A stretch of DNA of 24,781 nucleotides from Fervidifonticultor_A sp037443565 (lineage in GTDB: Bacteria > Sysuimicrobiota > Sysuimicrobiia > Sysuimicrobiales > Humicultoraceae). This document shows positions 7,115-15,080 of the stretch, piece after piece. Every line of letters begins with the position of its first letter. Position 1 is the first letter of the stretch. Below the pieces are notes generated by a model that searched no databases, was not told where the DNA came from, and saw only the letters and a list, made by a program, of their open reading frames with translations. The position numbers and the translations under genes are program-made. The DNA lies in assembly GCA_037443565.1 (NCBI GenBank), contig JBBIOB010000043.1, positions 1-24,781 on the forward strand. Reading direction: 5' to 3'.

Positions 7115-8749
7115 GTGGCCGTGATCTCCTGGCGGCAGGTTCGTCGGCAGGTCGGCGATCCCGGCGTCGTGCTCGCCTTTGCGGGCGCGGCCGCCGTCCT
7201 GGGCCTCTTCGTGCTCTACCCGACGATCCGGGTGCTGATTTTCCCTTCCCTCCAGGACTACCTGGACATCCCCAGGAGCGCGCGGTGGATGCAGGCGGCG
7301 CGCAACAGCCTGGTCATGATGGTGATCTCGACGGCAACGGCCACGCTCGCCGGCCTGGTCTTTGCCTTCGCCCTGACCCGCCGGGACATCCCTGGCCGGG
7401 CGCTGTTCCGCAGCATCGCCATGCTCCCGCTGTTCGCGCCGCCGTTTATGGTGGCGTTCGCGTACATCCTGATGTTTGGCCGGCAGGGGCTGATCACCCG
7501 AACGCTGCTCGGGCTGGATGTGAACATCTTCGGCTGGCACGGCCTGTGGCTGGTGCAGACCGTCGCGTTCTTCCCGCTCGCGATGCTGATCATCATGGGC
7601 GTGCTGGAGGCGATCAACCCCAGCCTGGAGCACGCGGCGCGCAACCTCGGGGCCGATGAGTGGACGGTAGCGCGCTCGATCACCTTCGCGCTCGCCCGGC
7701 CGGGCATCGCCGGCGCGGCGCTCGTCGTGGCCATCTCGGTACTGGCCGACTTCGGCAACGCGGTCGTCATCGCGGGTGGGTATCCACTGCTGGCGACCGA
7801 GGCGTGGTTCCGGCTGGAGGGCATGGGCGACCTGCGCGGCGCGGCGCTGGTCGTCGTCATGTTGATCGTGCCGACCACGGTGCTGTTCCTGCTGGAGCGC
7901 TTCTGGGTCAGCCAGCGGGTCTACACGACGGTGACGGGTCGGGGGTCGCGGATCGACCATCCTCCCACGCATCCGGTCCTCAAGTGGGGGACGGTGGCCT
8001 TCTGCTCCGCGATGACCGTCATGGTGCTGCTGGTGTACTTCGGGGTGATCGCCGGCGGGATCACCACGAGCTGGGGCCGCGACTGGACGCCCACGCTCAT
8101 GCACTGGCAGCTCGCCGCCGACCGGGTGGATACGCTGTGGGCGAGCGTGCGGATCGGCGCCCTGGCCGGCGCGATCACCGGCGTCGTCGCGGTCGTCATC
8201 GCGTTCGTGACCTCGCGCGCGCTGCCGCTGCGGCAGGTCCTGGACTTCCTGGCCGTCTTACCCGGGGCGCTGCCCGGCGTCTTCGTGGGCGTGGGGTTCG
8301 TGCTGGCGTTCAACCGGCCGCCGCTGGAGCTAGTCGGCACGGTGTGGGTCATCGCGCTCGCGCTGGCGTTCTGGCACCTGCCGATGGGCTACCAGGCCGC
8401 GGTGGCCACGCTCAAGCAGATCGAGCGGGCGATCGAGGAGGCGGCCACCAACCTCGGTGCCAGCGGCCTGCGGGTCCTGTGGGACATCTACCTGCCGCTG
8501 CTGCAACGGGCGTTCGTCGGCGCGTTCGTGGTGTCGTTCATCCGCGCGGTCACCAACGTGAGCATCGTGGTCTTCCTCGTGGCGCCCGGCAACCTGGTCG
8601 CTACGTTTGCGATCCTCAACATGATCGGGAACGGCATCTGGGGCGGCGCCGCGGCCCTGACAACGATGCTGCTGATCCTGACGCTGATCTCCGTCGGGCT
8701 CGCGCAGGCGATCGCCGGGCGGGCGCTGCGACCCATGCGGATGGGCTGA
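7115..8749 (+). CDS. ABC transporter permease, AfuB/FbpB-type with two fused MetI domains
   Basis: Inner-membrane protein of 544 residues carrying both permease halves in one chain, the usual FbpB/AfuB architecture. I prefer GTG 7115, preceded by GGGAGGGTGA (7095-7104). GTG 7121 is also possible, and GTG 7058 would overlap the hairpin. About twelve hydrophobic helices are visible. Two ATPase-docking EAA loops are present: EHAARNLGADEWTVARSITF in the first half and EEAATNLGASGLRVLWDIYL in the second. A VTGRGS linker joins the halves, a motif common in this family. The ATPase gene begins one base after the stop, so the two are probably coupled. The substrate is set by the binding protein. Confidence 0.88.
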   Translation: MAVISWRQVRRQVGDPGVVLAFAGAAAVLGLFVLYPTIRVLIFPSLQDYLDIPRSARWMQAARNSLVMMVISTATATLAGLVFAFALTRRDIPGRALFRSIAMLPLFAPPFMVAFAYILMFGRQGLITRTLLGLDVNIFGWHGLWLVQTVAFFPLAMLIIMGVLEAINPSLEHAARNLGADEWTVARSITFALARPGIAGAALVVAISVLADFGNAVVIAGGYPLLATEAWFRLEGMGDLRGAALVVVMLIVPTTVLFLLERFWVSQRVYTTVTGRGSRIDHPPTHPVLKWGTVAFCSAMTVMVLLVYFGVIAGGITTSWGRDWTPTLMHWQLAADRVDTLWASVRIGALAGAITGVVAVVIAFVTSRALPLRQVLDFLAVLPGALPGVFVGVGFVLAFNRPPLELVGTVWVIALALAFWHLPMGYQAAVATLKQIERAIEEAATNLGASGLRVLWDIYLPLLQRAFVGAFVVSFIRAVTNVSIVVFLVAPGNLVATFAILNMIGNGIWGGAAALTTMLLILTLISVGLAQAIAGRALRPMRMG

Positions 8750-8750
8750 G

Positions 8751-9821
8751 ATGGCGGCACACGTGCGGCTCTCCGGCGTCACCAAGCGTCTCGGGACGAC
8801 GCTGGCGGTCGACCGGGTCTCCCTCGACGTCGCCGAGGGCGAGTTCACGACGCTGCTCGGACCCTCGGGATGCGGCAAGACGACGACGCTGCGCATGATC
8901 GCCGGGTTCTACCAGCCCGACGCGGGCGACATCTTCGTGCGCGACGCGCGGGTGACCGACGTTCCGGCCCACAAGCGCAATACCGCCATGGTCTTCCAGG
9001 AATACGCCCTGTTCCCGCACATGACCGTGGCCGAGAACATCGGCTACGGGCTGCGCATGCGGGGGGTAGACGCCGCTGAGGCCAGGCAGCGGGTCGCCGC
9101 CGTGGCCGAGATGGTCGGCCTGGCCGGGCAGGAGGCCAAGTTCCCTAACCAGCTCTCAGGCGGGCAGCAGCAGCGCGTCGCCGTGGCCCGTGCGCTTGTG
9201 GTCGAGCCCGAGGTGCTGCTGCTCGACGAGCCGCTGTCCAACCTGGACGCGAAGCTCCGCGTGCGGGTGCGGACCGAGCTCCGCGCCCTGCAGCAGCGGC
9301 TGGGGAAGACGACGATCTACGTCACGCACGACCAGGAAGAGGCGTTGTCGATCTCGGACCAGATCGCGGTGATGAACCACGGGCGGATCGTGCAGGTCGG
9401 CACCCCGCTCGAGATCTACTACCATCCCACCGACCGATTCGTGGCCGACTTCGTGGGGCTGGCCAATTTCGTCCCGGTGCGGGTCACCGCGCCCGGCCGC
9501 GTGCGCCTCGCCGACCTGGAGCTCGAGGTCCACCGGGCCGCCGAGACGGGCGACGCGACGCTGGTCGTGCGTCCCGAGACCATCCGGCTCGTCGATGCGA
9601 TGCCGCCAAATCGGGGCGCGCCCGCGCTCCGCGGCCGGGTCAAGAACAGCGCCTTCCTCGGCGGGCTGGCGCGCTACTGGGTGGAGGCGCTGGGCATGGA
9701 GTGGATCGTGGACGAGGCGGCGCCGGGCGAGCGCATGTTCGCCGGCGAGGTCACGCTGGTGCTGGCGCCCGAGCGCATGCACGTGCTGTACGGACAGACG
9801 GACGGGGAAGGTGGAGCATGA
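8751..9821 (+). CDS. ABC transporter ATP-binding protein, AfuC/FbpC/PotA-type (first copy)
   Basis: Cytoplasmic ATPase of 356 residues that powers the first AfuABC-type importer. All nucleotide motifs are intact: Walker A GPSGCGKTT (37-45), Q-loop VFQEYALF (81-88), signature LSGGQQQR (135-142), Walker B VLLLDEP (155-161), D-loop SNLD, and H-loop histidine H193 in YVTHDQEEA. A C-terminal TOBE-type domain follows after about residue 240 (DFVGLANFVPVRV onward). ATG 8751 lies one base beyond the permease stop with only a weak ribosome site, so translation probably depends on coupling. The stop overlaps the ATG of the hydrolase gene (ATGA at 9818-9821), which ties transporter and enzyme production together. 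Confidence 0.92.
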   Translation: MAAHVRLSGVTKRLGTTLAVDRVSLDVAEGEFTTLLGPSGCGKTTTLRMIAGFYQPDAGDIFVRDARVTDVPAHKRNTAMVFQEYALFPHMTVAENIGYGLRMRGVDAAEARQRVAAVAEMVGLAGQEAKFPNQLSGGQQQRVAVARALVVEPEVLLLDEPLSNLDAKLRVRVRTELRALQQRLGKTTIYVTHDQEEALSISDQIAVMNHGRIVQVGTPLEIYYHPTDRFVADFVGLANFVPVRVTAPGRVRLADLELEVHRAAETGDATLVVRPETIRLVDAMPPNRGAPALRGRVKNSAFLGGLARYWVEALGMEWIVDEAAPGERMFAGEVTLVLAPERMHVLYGQTDGEGGA

Positions 9822-10783
9822 GCAAGTGGCAGCTTCCGCCGAAGGGCGGGCACATGGACAAGCGCACCGGCGTCTACCTGCAGACGATGACGATGCGCGA
9901 CATCGAGGAGCGGCTGCAGACCAACGACGTCCTGATCATCCCGCTCGGCGCCACCGAGGCACACGGGCCCAACGCGCCGATCGGAGAGGACGTGTTCCTC
10001 ACCTGCCGGATGGCGGAGGCGGTGGCGGAGCGGACCGGCTGCACGGTCTCCGAGCCGTTCTGGTTTGGGTCGCATCCCTATCACCACCTGGGGATGCCCG
10101 GTACGGTGGTGATCCCGGAGGACATCTTCTGTGGGGTCCTACGCGCGATGATCGCCGGGTTCTGGAACATGGGCTTTCGCAAGCAGATCCTGCTCAACGG
10201 CCATGGGCAGGAGTACGTGATTCCGGTCGCCGTCCACCAGTTCGGCAAGCGCTACCGCGTGCCCGCGCTCGTCGTCAACGTGAACTGGTACCACGCCGTC
10301 CCCGACTACTTCAAGACGAAGGACCAGGGCGGCCCGTACGAGACGCCGTTCATCCACGCCGACGAAGTCGAGACCTCGTGGTGCCTGGCGCTCTTCCCCG
10401 AGCTGATGAAGCAGGAGTGGGCGGTGGACAACAACCCGTTTGGGTTCCTGCCCGACGGGCACGTCGACAAGGCGGGCAACCTGCTGCGCCGGCCGATCAA
10501 CTGGTACGGGCACGTCGGCGCCGGGCCGATCGAGGTGAAGGCGTACATCGAGGGCGTTGTGGGCAAGCCGAGCCTGGCCGCGGTCGACAAGGCGCTGCCC
10601 GGGGTCGAGGCCCTGCTCGACTACCTCGAGAAGCTGGTCACCGACATCATCAAGACCTTCCCGCCGGGCATACTCCCGCCGATCGAGTACGTCACCGAAC
10701 GCGACAGGGAGGAACTCGAGGCCGTGCTCAAGGGGCCGGCGAAGGGCGGCAAGAGCATCTACTCGCTGGGGTATCCGCCGTAA
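9818..10783 (+). CDS. iolN: Creatininase-family hydrolase, probable IolN-like 3-dehydro-scyllo-inosose hydrolase
   Basis: Cytoplasmic metallohydrolase of 321 residues. ATG 9818 overlaps the ATPase stop and has a purine-rich GGGGAAGGTGGAG before it. Creatininase metal-site motifs are visible: PLGATEAHGPNAPIGED (42-58; E47, H49, D58), NGHG (127-130) and IHADEVETSW (179-188). It is longer than typical creatininases. Segments such as YHHLGMPGT, KQILLNGHGQE and FLPDGHVDKAGNLL agree with what I remember of the Thermotoga IolN group, which hydrolyses a diketo-inositol ring to 5-keto-L-gluconate. That recollection, plus the IolO gene next to it, is the basis for the name. A different cyclic amide or lactone hydrolase is the main alternative. 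Confidence 0.68.
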   Translation: MSKWQLPPKGGHMDKRTGVYLQTMTMRDIEERLQTNDVLIIPLGATEAHGPNAPIGEDVFLTCRMAEAVAERTGCTVSEPFWFGSHPYHHLGMPGTVVIPEDIFCGVLRAMIAGFWNMGFRKQILLNGHGQEYVIPVAVHQFGKRYRVPALVVNVNWYHAVPDYFKTKDQGGPYETPFIHADEVETSWCLALFPELMKQEWAVDNNPFGFLPDGHVDKAGNLLRRPINWYGHVGAGPIEVKAYIEGVVGKPSLAAVDKALPGVEALLDYLEKLVTDIIKTFPPGILPPIEYVTERDREELEAVLKGPAKGGKSIYSLGYPP

Positions 10784-10789
10784 CGTCGG

Positions 10790-10814
10790 CGGCGGTCCGC
10801 TCCGCGGACCGCCG
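10790..10814 (+). terminator. Hairpin between the IolN-like and IolO-like genes
   Basis: CGGCGGTCCGC at 10790-10800 pairs perfectly with GCGGACCGCCG at 10804-10814 (11 pairs, TCC loop), starting 6 bases after the hydrolase stop. The sequence after it is TCTATCCTCTG, pyrimidine-rich but without a clean T-run. It may reduce readthrough into iolO or stabilise the upstream message. The 87-base gap containing it is the only sizeable one inside this cluster. Confidence 0.45.
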
Positions 10815-10870
10815 TCTATCCTCTGCCCTGAGCGGGTCGGGATGACGGATGCCAAGATGTGGGTAGGCCG

Positions 10871-11707
10871 ATGAAACTCAGCCTCGTCGTCTCCGTCGAG
10901 GAGACCGCGTTCGACGCGGTCGCCGTGCGCGGCGGCTGGGAGGCCGCCGTCGGGCGGCTGGCTGCGATGGGATACGACGGAGTCGAGTTCGCGATTCGTG
11001 ACGCCGCGGCCGTCGACGCCGGTCGCCTCGAGGCCGTGGCCCGCGAGGCAGGCCTGGAGGTGCCTGCCCTGGGAACCGGCCAGGCCTACCTGCGCGACGG
11101 CCTGAGCCTCTCGAGCCCGGATGGGGCGGTGCGCCGGGCCGCCGCGGACCGCGCCATCGGCTACGTTCACCTGGCTGCCCGGCTGGGCAGCCGGGTGATC
11201 ATTGGGCTCATCCGAGGCCGGGTGGCCGGCAGCCTCGATGCCACAGCCGCGCGCTGCCTCGAGGGCCTGCGGCCTGTGCTCGACGCCGCGGCGTCGGCCG
11301 GGGTGCGGCTGGTCATCGAGCCGATCAACCGCTATGAGACCGACTTCCTGGTCACCGTGGGTGAAGCGCTGGCATTCATCGAAGCGTCAGGCGCGCCCCA
11401 CCTGGGCGTGCTGGCCGACACGTTTCACATGAACATCGAAGAAGCTTCGATCGAGGGGGCCCTCCAGGAAGCCGGCGGCCGGCTGTGGCATGTTCACACG
11501 GCCGACAGCAACCGCCGGGCGCCGGGCGCCGGGCACCTGGACTTCGGCGCGATCGTCGGTGCGCTCGCCGGTCTCGGCTACGACGGGTTCCTCTCCGCGG
11601 AGATCCTCCCCAAGCCGGATCCCGAGGCCGCCGCCCGGCAGGCGCTCGAGACGCTTCGACCGCTGGTCAGGCAGGGGGGACTGCCGTCGTCACGTATTGT
11701 TAGTTAG
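10871..11707 (+). CDS. iolO: IolO-type 5-keto-L-gluconate epimerase (TIM-barrel sugar epimerase)
   Basis: Cytoplasmic TIM-barrel epimerase of 278 residues. IolO converts 5-keto-L-gluconate to D-tagaturonate in the Thermotoga inositol pathway. The chain opens MKLSLVVSVEETAFDA and holds LGTGQAYLRDGLSL (67-80), IIGLIRGR (110-117), EPINRYETDF (150-159), LADTFHMNIEEA (181-192) and VHTADSNRRAPGAGHLDF (208-225). These blocks closely match my memory of T. maritima TM0416. Likely metal ligands are E150, D183, H209 and E244. ATG 10871 is chosen because it gives the family N-terminus. Its ribosome site is weak (GGTAGGCCG), so expression may depend on upstream translation. The last codons overlap a GTTA tandem repeat that gives stops in all three frames. 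Confidence 0.82.
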   Translation: MKLSLVVSVEETAFDAVAVRGGWEAAVGRLAAMGYDGVEFAIRDAAAVDAGRLEAVAREAGLEVPALGTGQAYLRDGLSLSSPDGAVRRAAADRAIGYVHLAARLGSRVIIGLIRGRVAGSLDATAARCLEGLRPVLDAAASAGVRLVIEPINRYETDFLVTVGEALAFIEASGAPHLGVLADTFHMNIEEASIEGALQEAGGRLWHVHTADSNRRAPGAGHLDFGAIVGALAGLGYDGFLSAEILPKPDPEAAARQALETLRPLVRQGGLPSSRIVS

Positions 11708-11712
11708 TTAGT
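11699..11712. repeat. GTTA tandem repeat at the end of iolO
   Basis: Three GTTA units plus GT. TAG triplets fall at 11701, 11705 and 11709, one in each forward frame; the middle one is the iolO stop. In GC-rich DNA such an AT-rich triple-frame stop stands out. It would end translation however the gene slipped. Confidence 0.55.
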
Positions 11713-11810
11713 GGAGAGGCCGGCTGTGGCCTGGAACACGGTCTGCCCGGATCCGTAAGGAGGTTGTGGAAGACAGGGAGAGCATGCTTGACATCCAAGG
11801 AGGTGGATCG

Positions 11811-12827
11811 ATGAAGCGACTGCTTCTGTTGCTCCTGGTGGTGGGACTGGCCAGCGCCGGGATGGCCCATGCCGCGCCTGCGGGGCGCGTTGTGGTCCTC
11901 TGCAGTCCCAACGTGGAGTGGTGCGATCTCATCAAGGCGCAGTTCCCGCGGGCTACAGGCATCACTCTTGACTTCGTTCGGCTGAGTTCCGGAGAGGCGC
12001 TCGCTCGACTGCGGGCAGAGAAGGCCAACCCGGTCTTCGATGTCTGGTTCGGCGGCACCGGCGACCCGCACTTCGTCGCCAACGAGGAGGGCTTGACCGA
12101 GTTCTACCGCCCGAAGGCGTGGAACGACATCCGCCCCGCGCTGCGCGAGGCCGTCGGCGAGAAGTACATCCCGCTCTACGCCGGCGTGCTCGGCTGGGCC
12201 GTCAACGGCGCCCTGCTGCGCGAGAAGAACATCCCCGAGCCGCGCACGTGGGAGGCGCTCGCCGATCCGAGGCTGCGCGGGCTCGTCGCGTACCCCAACC
12301 CCAACACCTCGGGCACGGGCTACACGATGGTTGCCACGATGGTGCAGATCTTTGGTGAAGCCAGGGCGTTCGACCTCCTCAAGCGCATCCACCGGAACGT
12401 CGCCGAGTACACCCGTGCAGGCGCCGCGCCGGGCGTGCTGGCCGGCCGCGGTGAGGTTGCGATCGGCGTCACGTTCGTGCACGACGCGGTGCTGCAGATT
12501 CTGAGCGGCTTCCCGGTGACCTACGGGTCGGCCCGGGACGGCACCGGCTATGAGATCGGCGGGTTGAGCCTGGTCAAGGGCGCGCCCAACCGCGCGAACG
12601 CGATCGCCTTCATCGACTGGGCGCTCCAGCCCGACGTGCAGGCACTGGCCGATCAGGCCAAGTCCTATCAGCTCCCGTCTAACGCCAAGACCCCGGTGCC
12701 CAAGGTGGCGCCGCGGTTCCAGGATTTCAATGTCATTCAGTACAACTTCGTGAGGTACGGCACGGCGTCCGTCCGCGACGCGCTCGTGGGACGCTGGACC
12801 CGGGAGGTGTTCCCGCTTCCCAAGTAG
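11811..12827 (+). CDS. ABC transporter substrate-binding protein, AfuA/FbpA-type (second copy)
   Basis: Secreted binding protein of 338 residues. ATG 11811 has the best ribosome site in the window, AAGGAGGTG at 11797-11805, seven bases upstream. An in-frame ATG at 11784 and GTG at 11766 would only lengthen the signal peptide. That signal is MKRLLLLLLVVGLASAG ending MAHA-AP. The mature domain shows VLCSPNVEWCDLI, then NPVFDVWFGGTGDPHF, and a central NPNTSGTGYTMVATMV ligand-loop region. The position of the iron-binding tyrosine pair in FbpA reads VTFVHDAV here (about residue 220), so iron binding is not supported. It is only distantly similar to the binding protein at 6011, so the two importers are not a recent duplication and may differ in ligand. 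Confidence 0.86.
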   Translation: MKRLLLLLLVVGLASAGMAHAAPAGRVVVLCSPNVEWCDLIKAQFPRATGITLDFVRLSSGEALARLRAEKANPVFDVWFGGTGDPHFVANEEGLTEFYRPKAWNDIRPALREAVGEKYIPLYAGVLGWAVNGALLREKNIPEPRTWEALADPRLRGLVAYPNPNTSGTGYTMVATMVQIFGEARAFDLLKRIHRNVAEYTRAGAAPGVLAGRGEVAIGVTFVHDAVLQILSGFPVTYGSARDGTGYEIGGLSLVKGAPNRANAIAFIDWALQPDVQALADQAKSYQLPSNAKTPVPKVAPRFQDFNVIQYNFVRYGTASVRDALVGRWTREVFPLPK

Positions 12828-12836
12828 GGGACCGGC

Positions 12837-15062
12837 ATGGGTAGAGCCGAGCTGACGCTCGCGGGTCCGGCCGTCCGGACCAACGCCACCCTGACGGTCT
12901 GGAGCGCCATCATCCTGTTCGGCGCGCTCCTGTTGCCGTGGGCCCGCACCGGGCGCGAACTCCTCGAGTTCGTGCCCGGGACCCTCGGGATCGACCTGCT
13001 GACCCGAGAATGGATGGTTGCCCTGGTGGTGCTGTGCGGGGCGGTCGCCGGAACGCTCGGCGCCGCCCCGCTGCCGCTCTTCCGCCGCGGCCGGCTGGCG
13101 CTTGTCGTGGGCGCCGTGGGCACAATCACCGTGGCTGCGGCGCTCGCCGCGCGCGGGGCCGCGATCGGCCCCGGTCCACTGGTGGCAATCCTCGGGTTCC
13201 TGGCCCTGGTCGGCATCGGGCTGGCGCTGGGCGGGTACCTCCAGGCAGACGCGTTCATCGGTGTGTGCATCGTCTGGGCCGCGGTCTTCGTGGCGGTCTT
13301 CATCCTGTACCCGCTGTGGGCGGTCGTCCAGGGCAGCGTGTACATCAACGGCCGGTTCACCCTGGACGTCGTGCACGAGACGATCCGGTCGCCCGCGTTC
13401 TTCATGCTCAACAATCCATACACCGACCGTAACGAATTGCAGGTGGCGCTGGTCGCCGGAGCCGTCCTGGGGCTCCTCGCCGCGCTGGCCGCGGGCGTGA
13501 TCACACGGAAGGCGCGGAGCACTGCGCTGTGGGGGCTCGGCACCGCGCTGGTCGGGACGATCCTCGCCGCCCTGTACCTGGGCTTCGGCGCGGTGCGGAA
13601 CAGCATTCTCCTGGCGATCGTCGTCAGTGTGATCTCGACCGGGCTGGGGTTCCTCTTCGCCCTGCTGGCCGAGCGGTCGCGCCTGCCGACGCGGAGGCTC
13701 TTCGGCCCGGTCTCGATCCTGCCAATCATCACGCCACCGTTTGTGCTCGGCCTCGCCATCATCTACCTGTTCGGCCGGCGCGGGTACATCACGTACAACT
13801 TGCTCGGGCTCAACACGACCATCTTCTTCGGCATGCTCGGCGTGGGGATCGCGCAGGTCCTGGCCTACACGCCGATCGCGTTCCTCATCCTCCAGGGGGT
13901 TGTGCGCCAGCTCAACGTGGCGCTGGAGGAGGCCGCAGAGACCCTGGGGGCCAACCGCTGGCACATCTTGCGCACCGTCATCTGGCCGCTGGCTCGGCCG
14001 GGCGTCGCCAACGCCTTCCTGCTCGTGGCCATCGAGAGCCTGGCGGACTTCGGCAACCCGGTGGTCGTCGGCGGAGGACTGCCGTATCTGGCGACGGAGA
14101 TCTTCTTCGCTGCGACCGGCCGCGGCATCTCCGAGGCGGCGGTCTTCGGCGCGGCGCTCCTCATCCTGACCCTGACGATCTTCCTGATTCAGTACCGCTG
14201 GGTCGGCAAGACCTCGTACGTGACGGTGACCGGCCGGGGGGGTGGGGGCGCGGTCCGGCCGCTCCCGCCGGCGCTGGACTACGCCGTGACCGGGATCTTC
14301 GTCCTGTGGGTGCTCATCATCGTGCTGCTCTACGGCTCGGTGGCGGTCGGCAGTGTGACGAAGCTGTGGGGGTTCGACTACACCTTCACGCTCGACCACT
14401 TCAAGGCGCTCTCACCGACGGGATGGGCAGTATTCCGCACCACAGCCATCCTGGCCGCCATCGCCGCGATTCCGTCCACGGTCGTCGGGTTCCTGATAGG
14501 GTATCTGATCACGCGGTATTCGTTCTGGGGCAAGAACACACTCGAGTTCACCTCGATGCTGTCCTTCGCCACCCCTGGCACCGTCATGGGGATCGGGTAC
14601 ATCCTGGCCTTCAACTCGGGCGTCCTTCTGTTCACCGGAACGGAGCTGATCATTGTCCTGGCGTTTGTGTTCCGTAACATGCCGGTGGCCCTGCGCGCGG
14701 GCGTGGCCTCGGTGTTGCAGATCGACCGTTCGCTGGAGGAAGCCTCGACGATGCTGCGGGCCAGCTCGCCGACCACCCTGCGCCGGATCGTGATGCCGCT
14801 GGTCCGGGCGGCGATCCTGGCCGGACTGGTCTTCGGCTTCGTGCGGGCCATGACCGCGATCAGCCAGGTCATCTTCCTGATCACGCCGAGGACGAACCTG
14901 GCCACGACGCAGATCCTGTCGTACATCAACTACGGGACCGTCGGCATTGGAGCGGCCCTCTCCTGGGTGCTCGTGGTCTTCATGGCCGTGGTCATCGTGG
15001 CCCTCTATCAGATCAACCAGCGATTGGGCGGGCGGGCCGCTAGCGACATGCCGACGATGTGA
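12837..15062 (+). CDS. ABC transporter permease, AfuB/FbpB-type with extra N-terminal membrane segments
   Basis: Inner-membrane protein of 741 residues, about 180-200 longer than usual two-domain permeases of this family. ATG 12837 follows AGGGG nine bases after the binding-protein stop. Both EAA docking loops are intact: EEAAETLGANRWHILRTVIW in the first MetI half and EEASTMLRASSPTTLRRIVM in the second. The canonical first helix (VFVAVFILYPLWAVVQG) begins only near residue 147. Before it are about four extra hydrophobic segments. After it comes an insert with about two more (LQVALVAGAVLGLLAALAAG and ALWGLGTALVGTILAALYLG), and then the normal domain starts. The extension is continuous and in frame, so it is unlikely to be an artefact. 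Its role is unknown. Confidence 0.87.
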   Translation: MGRAELTLAGPAVRTNATLTVWSAIILFGALLLPWARTGRELLEFVPGTLGIDLLTREWMVALVVLCGAVAGTLGAAPLPLFRRGRLALVVGAVGTITVAAALAARGAAIGPGPLVAILGFLALVGIGLALGGYLQADAFIGVCIVWAAVFVAVFILYPLWAVVQGSVYINGRFTLDVVHETIRSPAFFMLNNPYTDRNELQVALVAGAVLGLLAALAAGVITRKARSTALWGLGTALVGTILAALYLGFGAVRNSILLAIVVSVISTGLGFLFALLAERSRLPTRRLFGPVSILPIITPPFVLGLAIIYLFGRRGYITYNLLGLNTTIFFGMLGVGIAQVLAYTPIAFLILQGVVRQLNVALEEAAETLGANRWHILRTVIWPLARPGVANAFLLVAIESLADFGNPVVVGGGLPYLATEIFFAATGRGISEAAVFGAALLILTLTIFLIQYRWVGKTSYVTVTGRGGGGAVRPLPPALDYAVTGIFVLWVLIIVLLYGSVAVGSVTKLWGFDYTFTLDHFKALSPTGWAVFRTTAILAAIAAIPSTVVGFLIGYLITRYSFWGKNTLEFTSMLSFATPGTVMGIGYILAFNSGVLLFTGTELIIVLAFVFRNMPVALRAGVASVLQIDRSLEEASTMLRASSPTTLRRIVMPLVRAAILAGLVFGFVRAMTAISQVIFLITPRTNLATTQILSYINYGTVGIGAALSWVLVVFMAVVIVALYQINQRLGGRAASDMPTM

Positions 15063-15080
15063 GCCTGGGAGCGATCTGAC

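Noticed and set aside
9818..10783. True creatininase (creatinine degradation)
   Set aside because: No creatinase, sarcosine oxidase or other creatinine genes are near, the protein is longer than creatininases, and IolO lies next to it.
11788..11793. TTGACA as a -35 promoter element
   Set aside because: A -10 element would fall at or after the ATG at 11811 and none is visible; the match is likely chance.
11700..14399. A very long open frame on the minus strand opposite the second AfuABC-type importer, and a similar one at 6005-8104
   Set aside because: Their products are charged, low-complexity arginine/histidine/aspartate-rich chains without domain features, typical of antisense frames in GC-rich DNA. 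The plus-strand genes have clear families.
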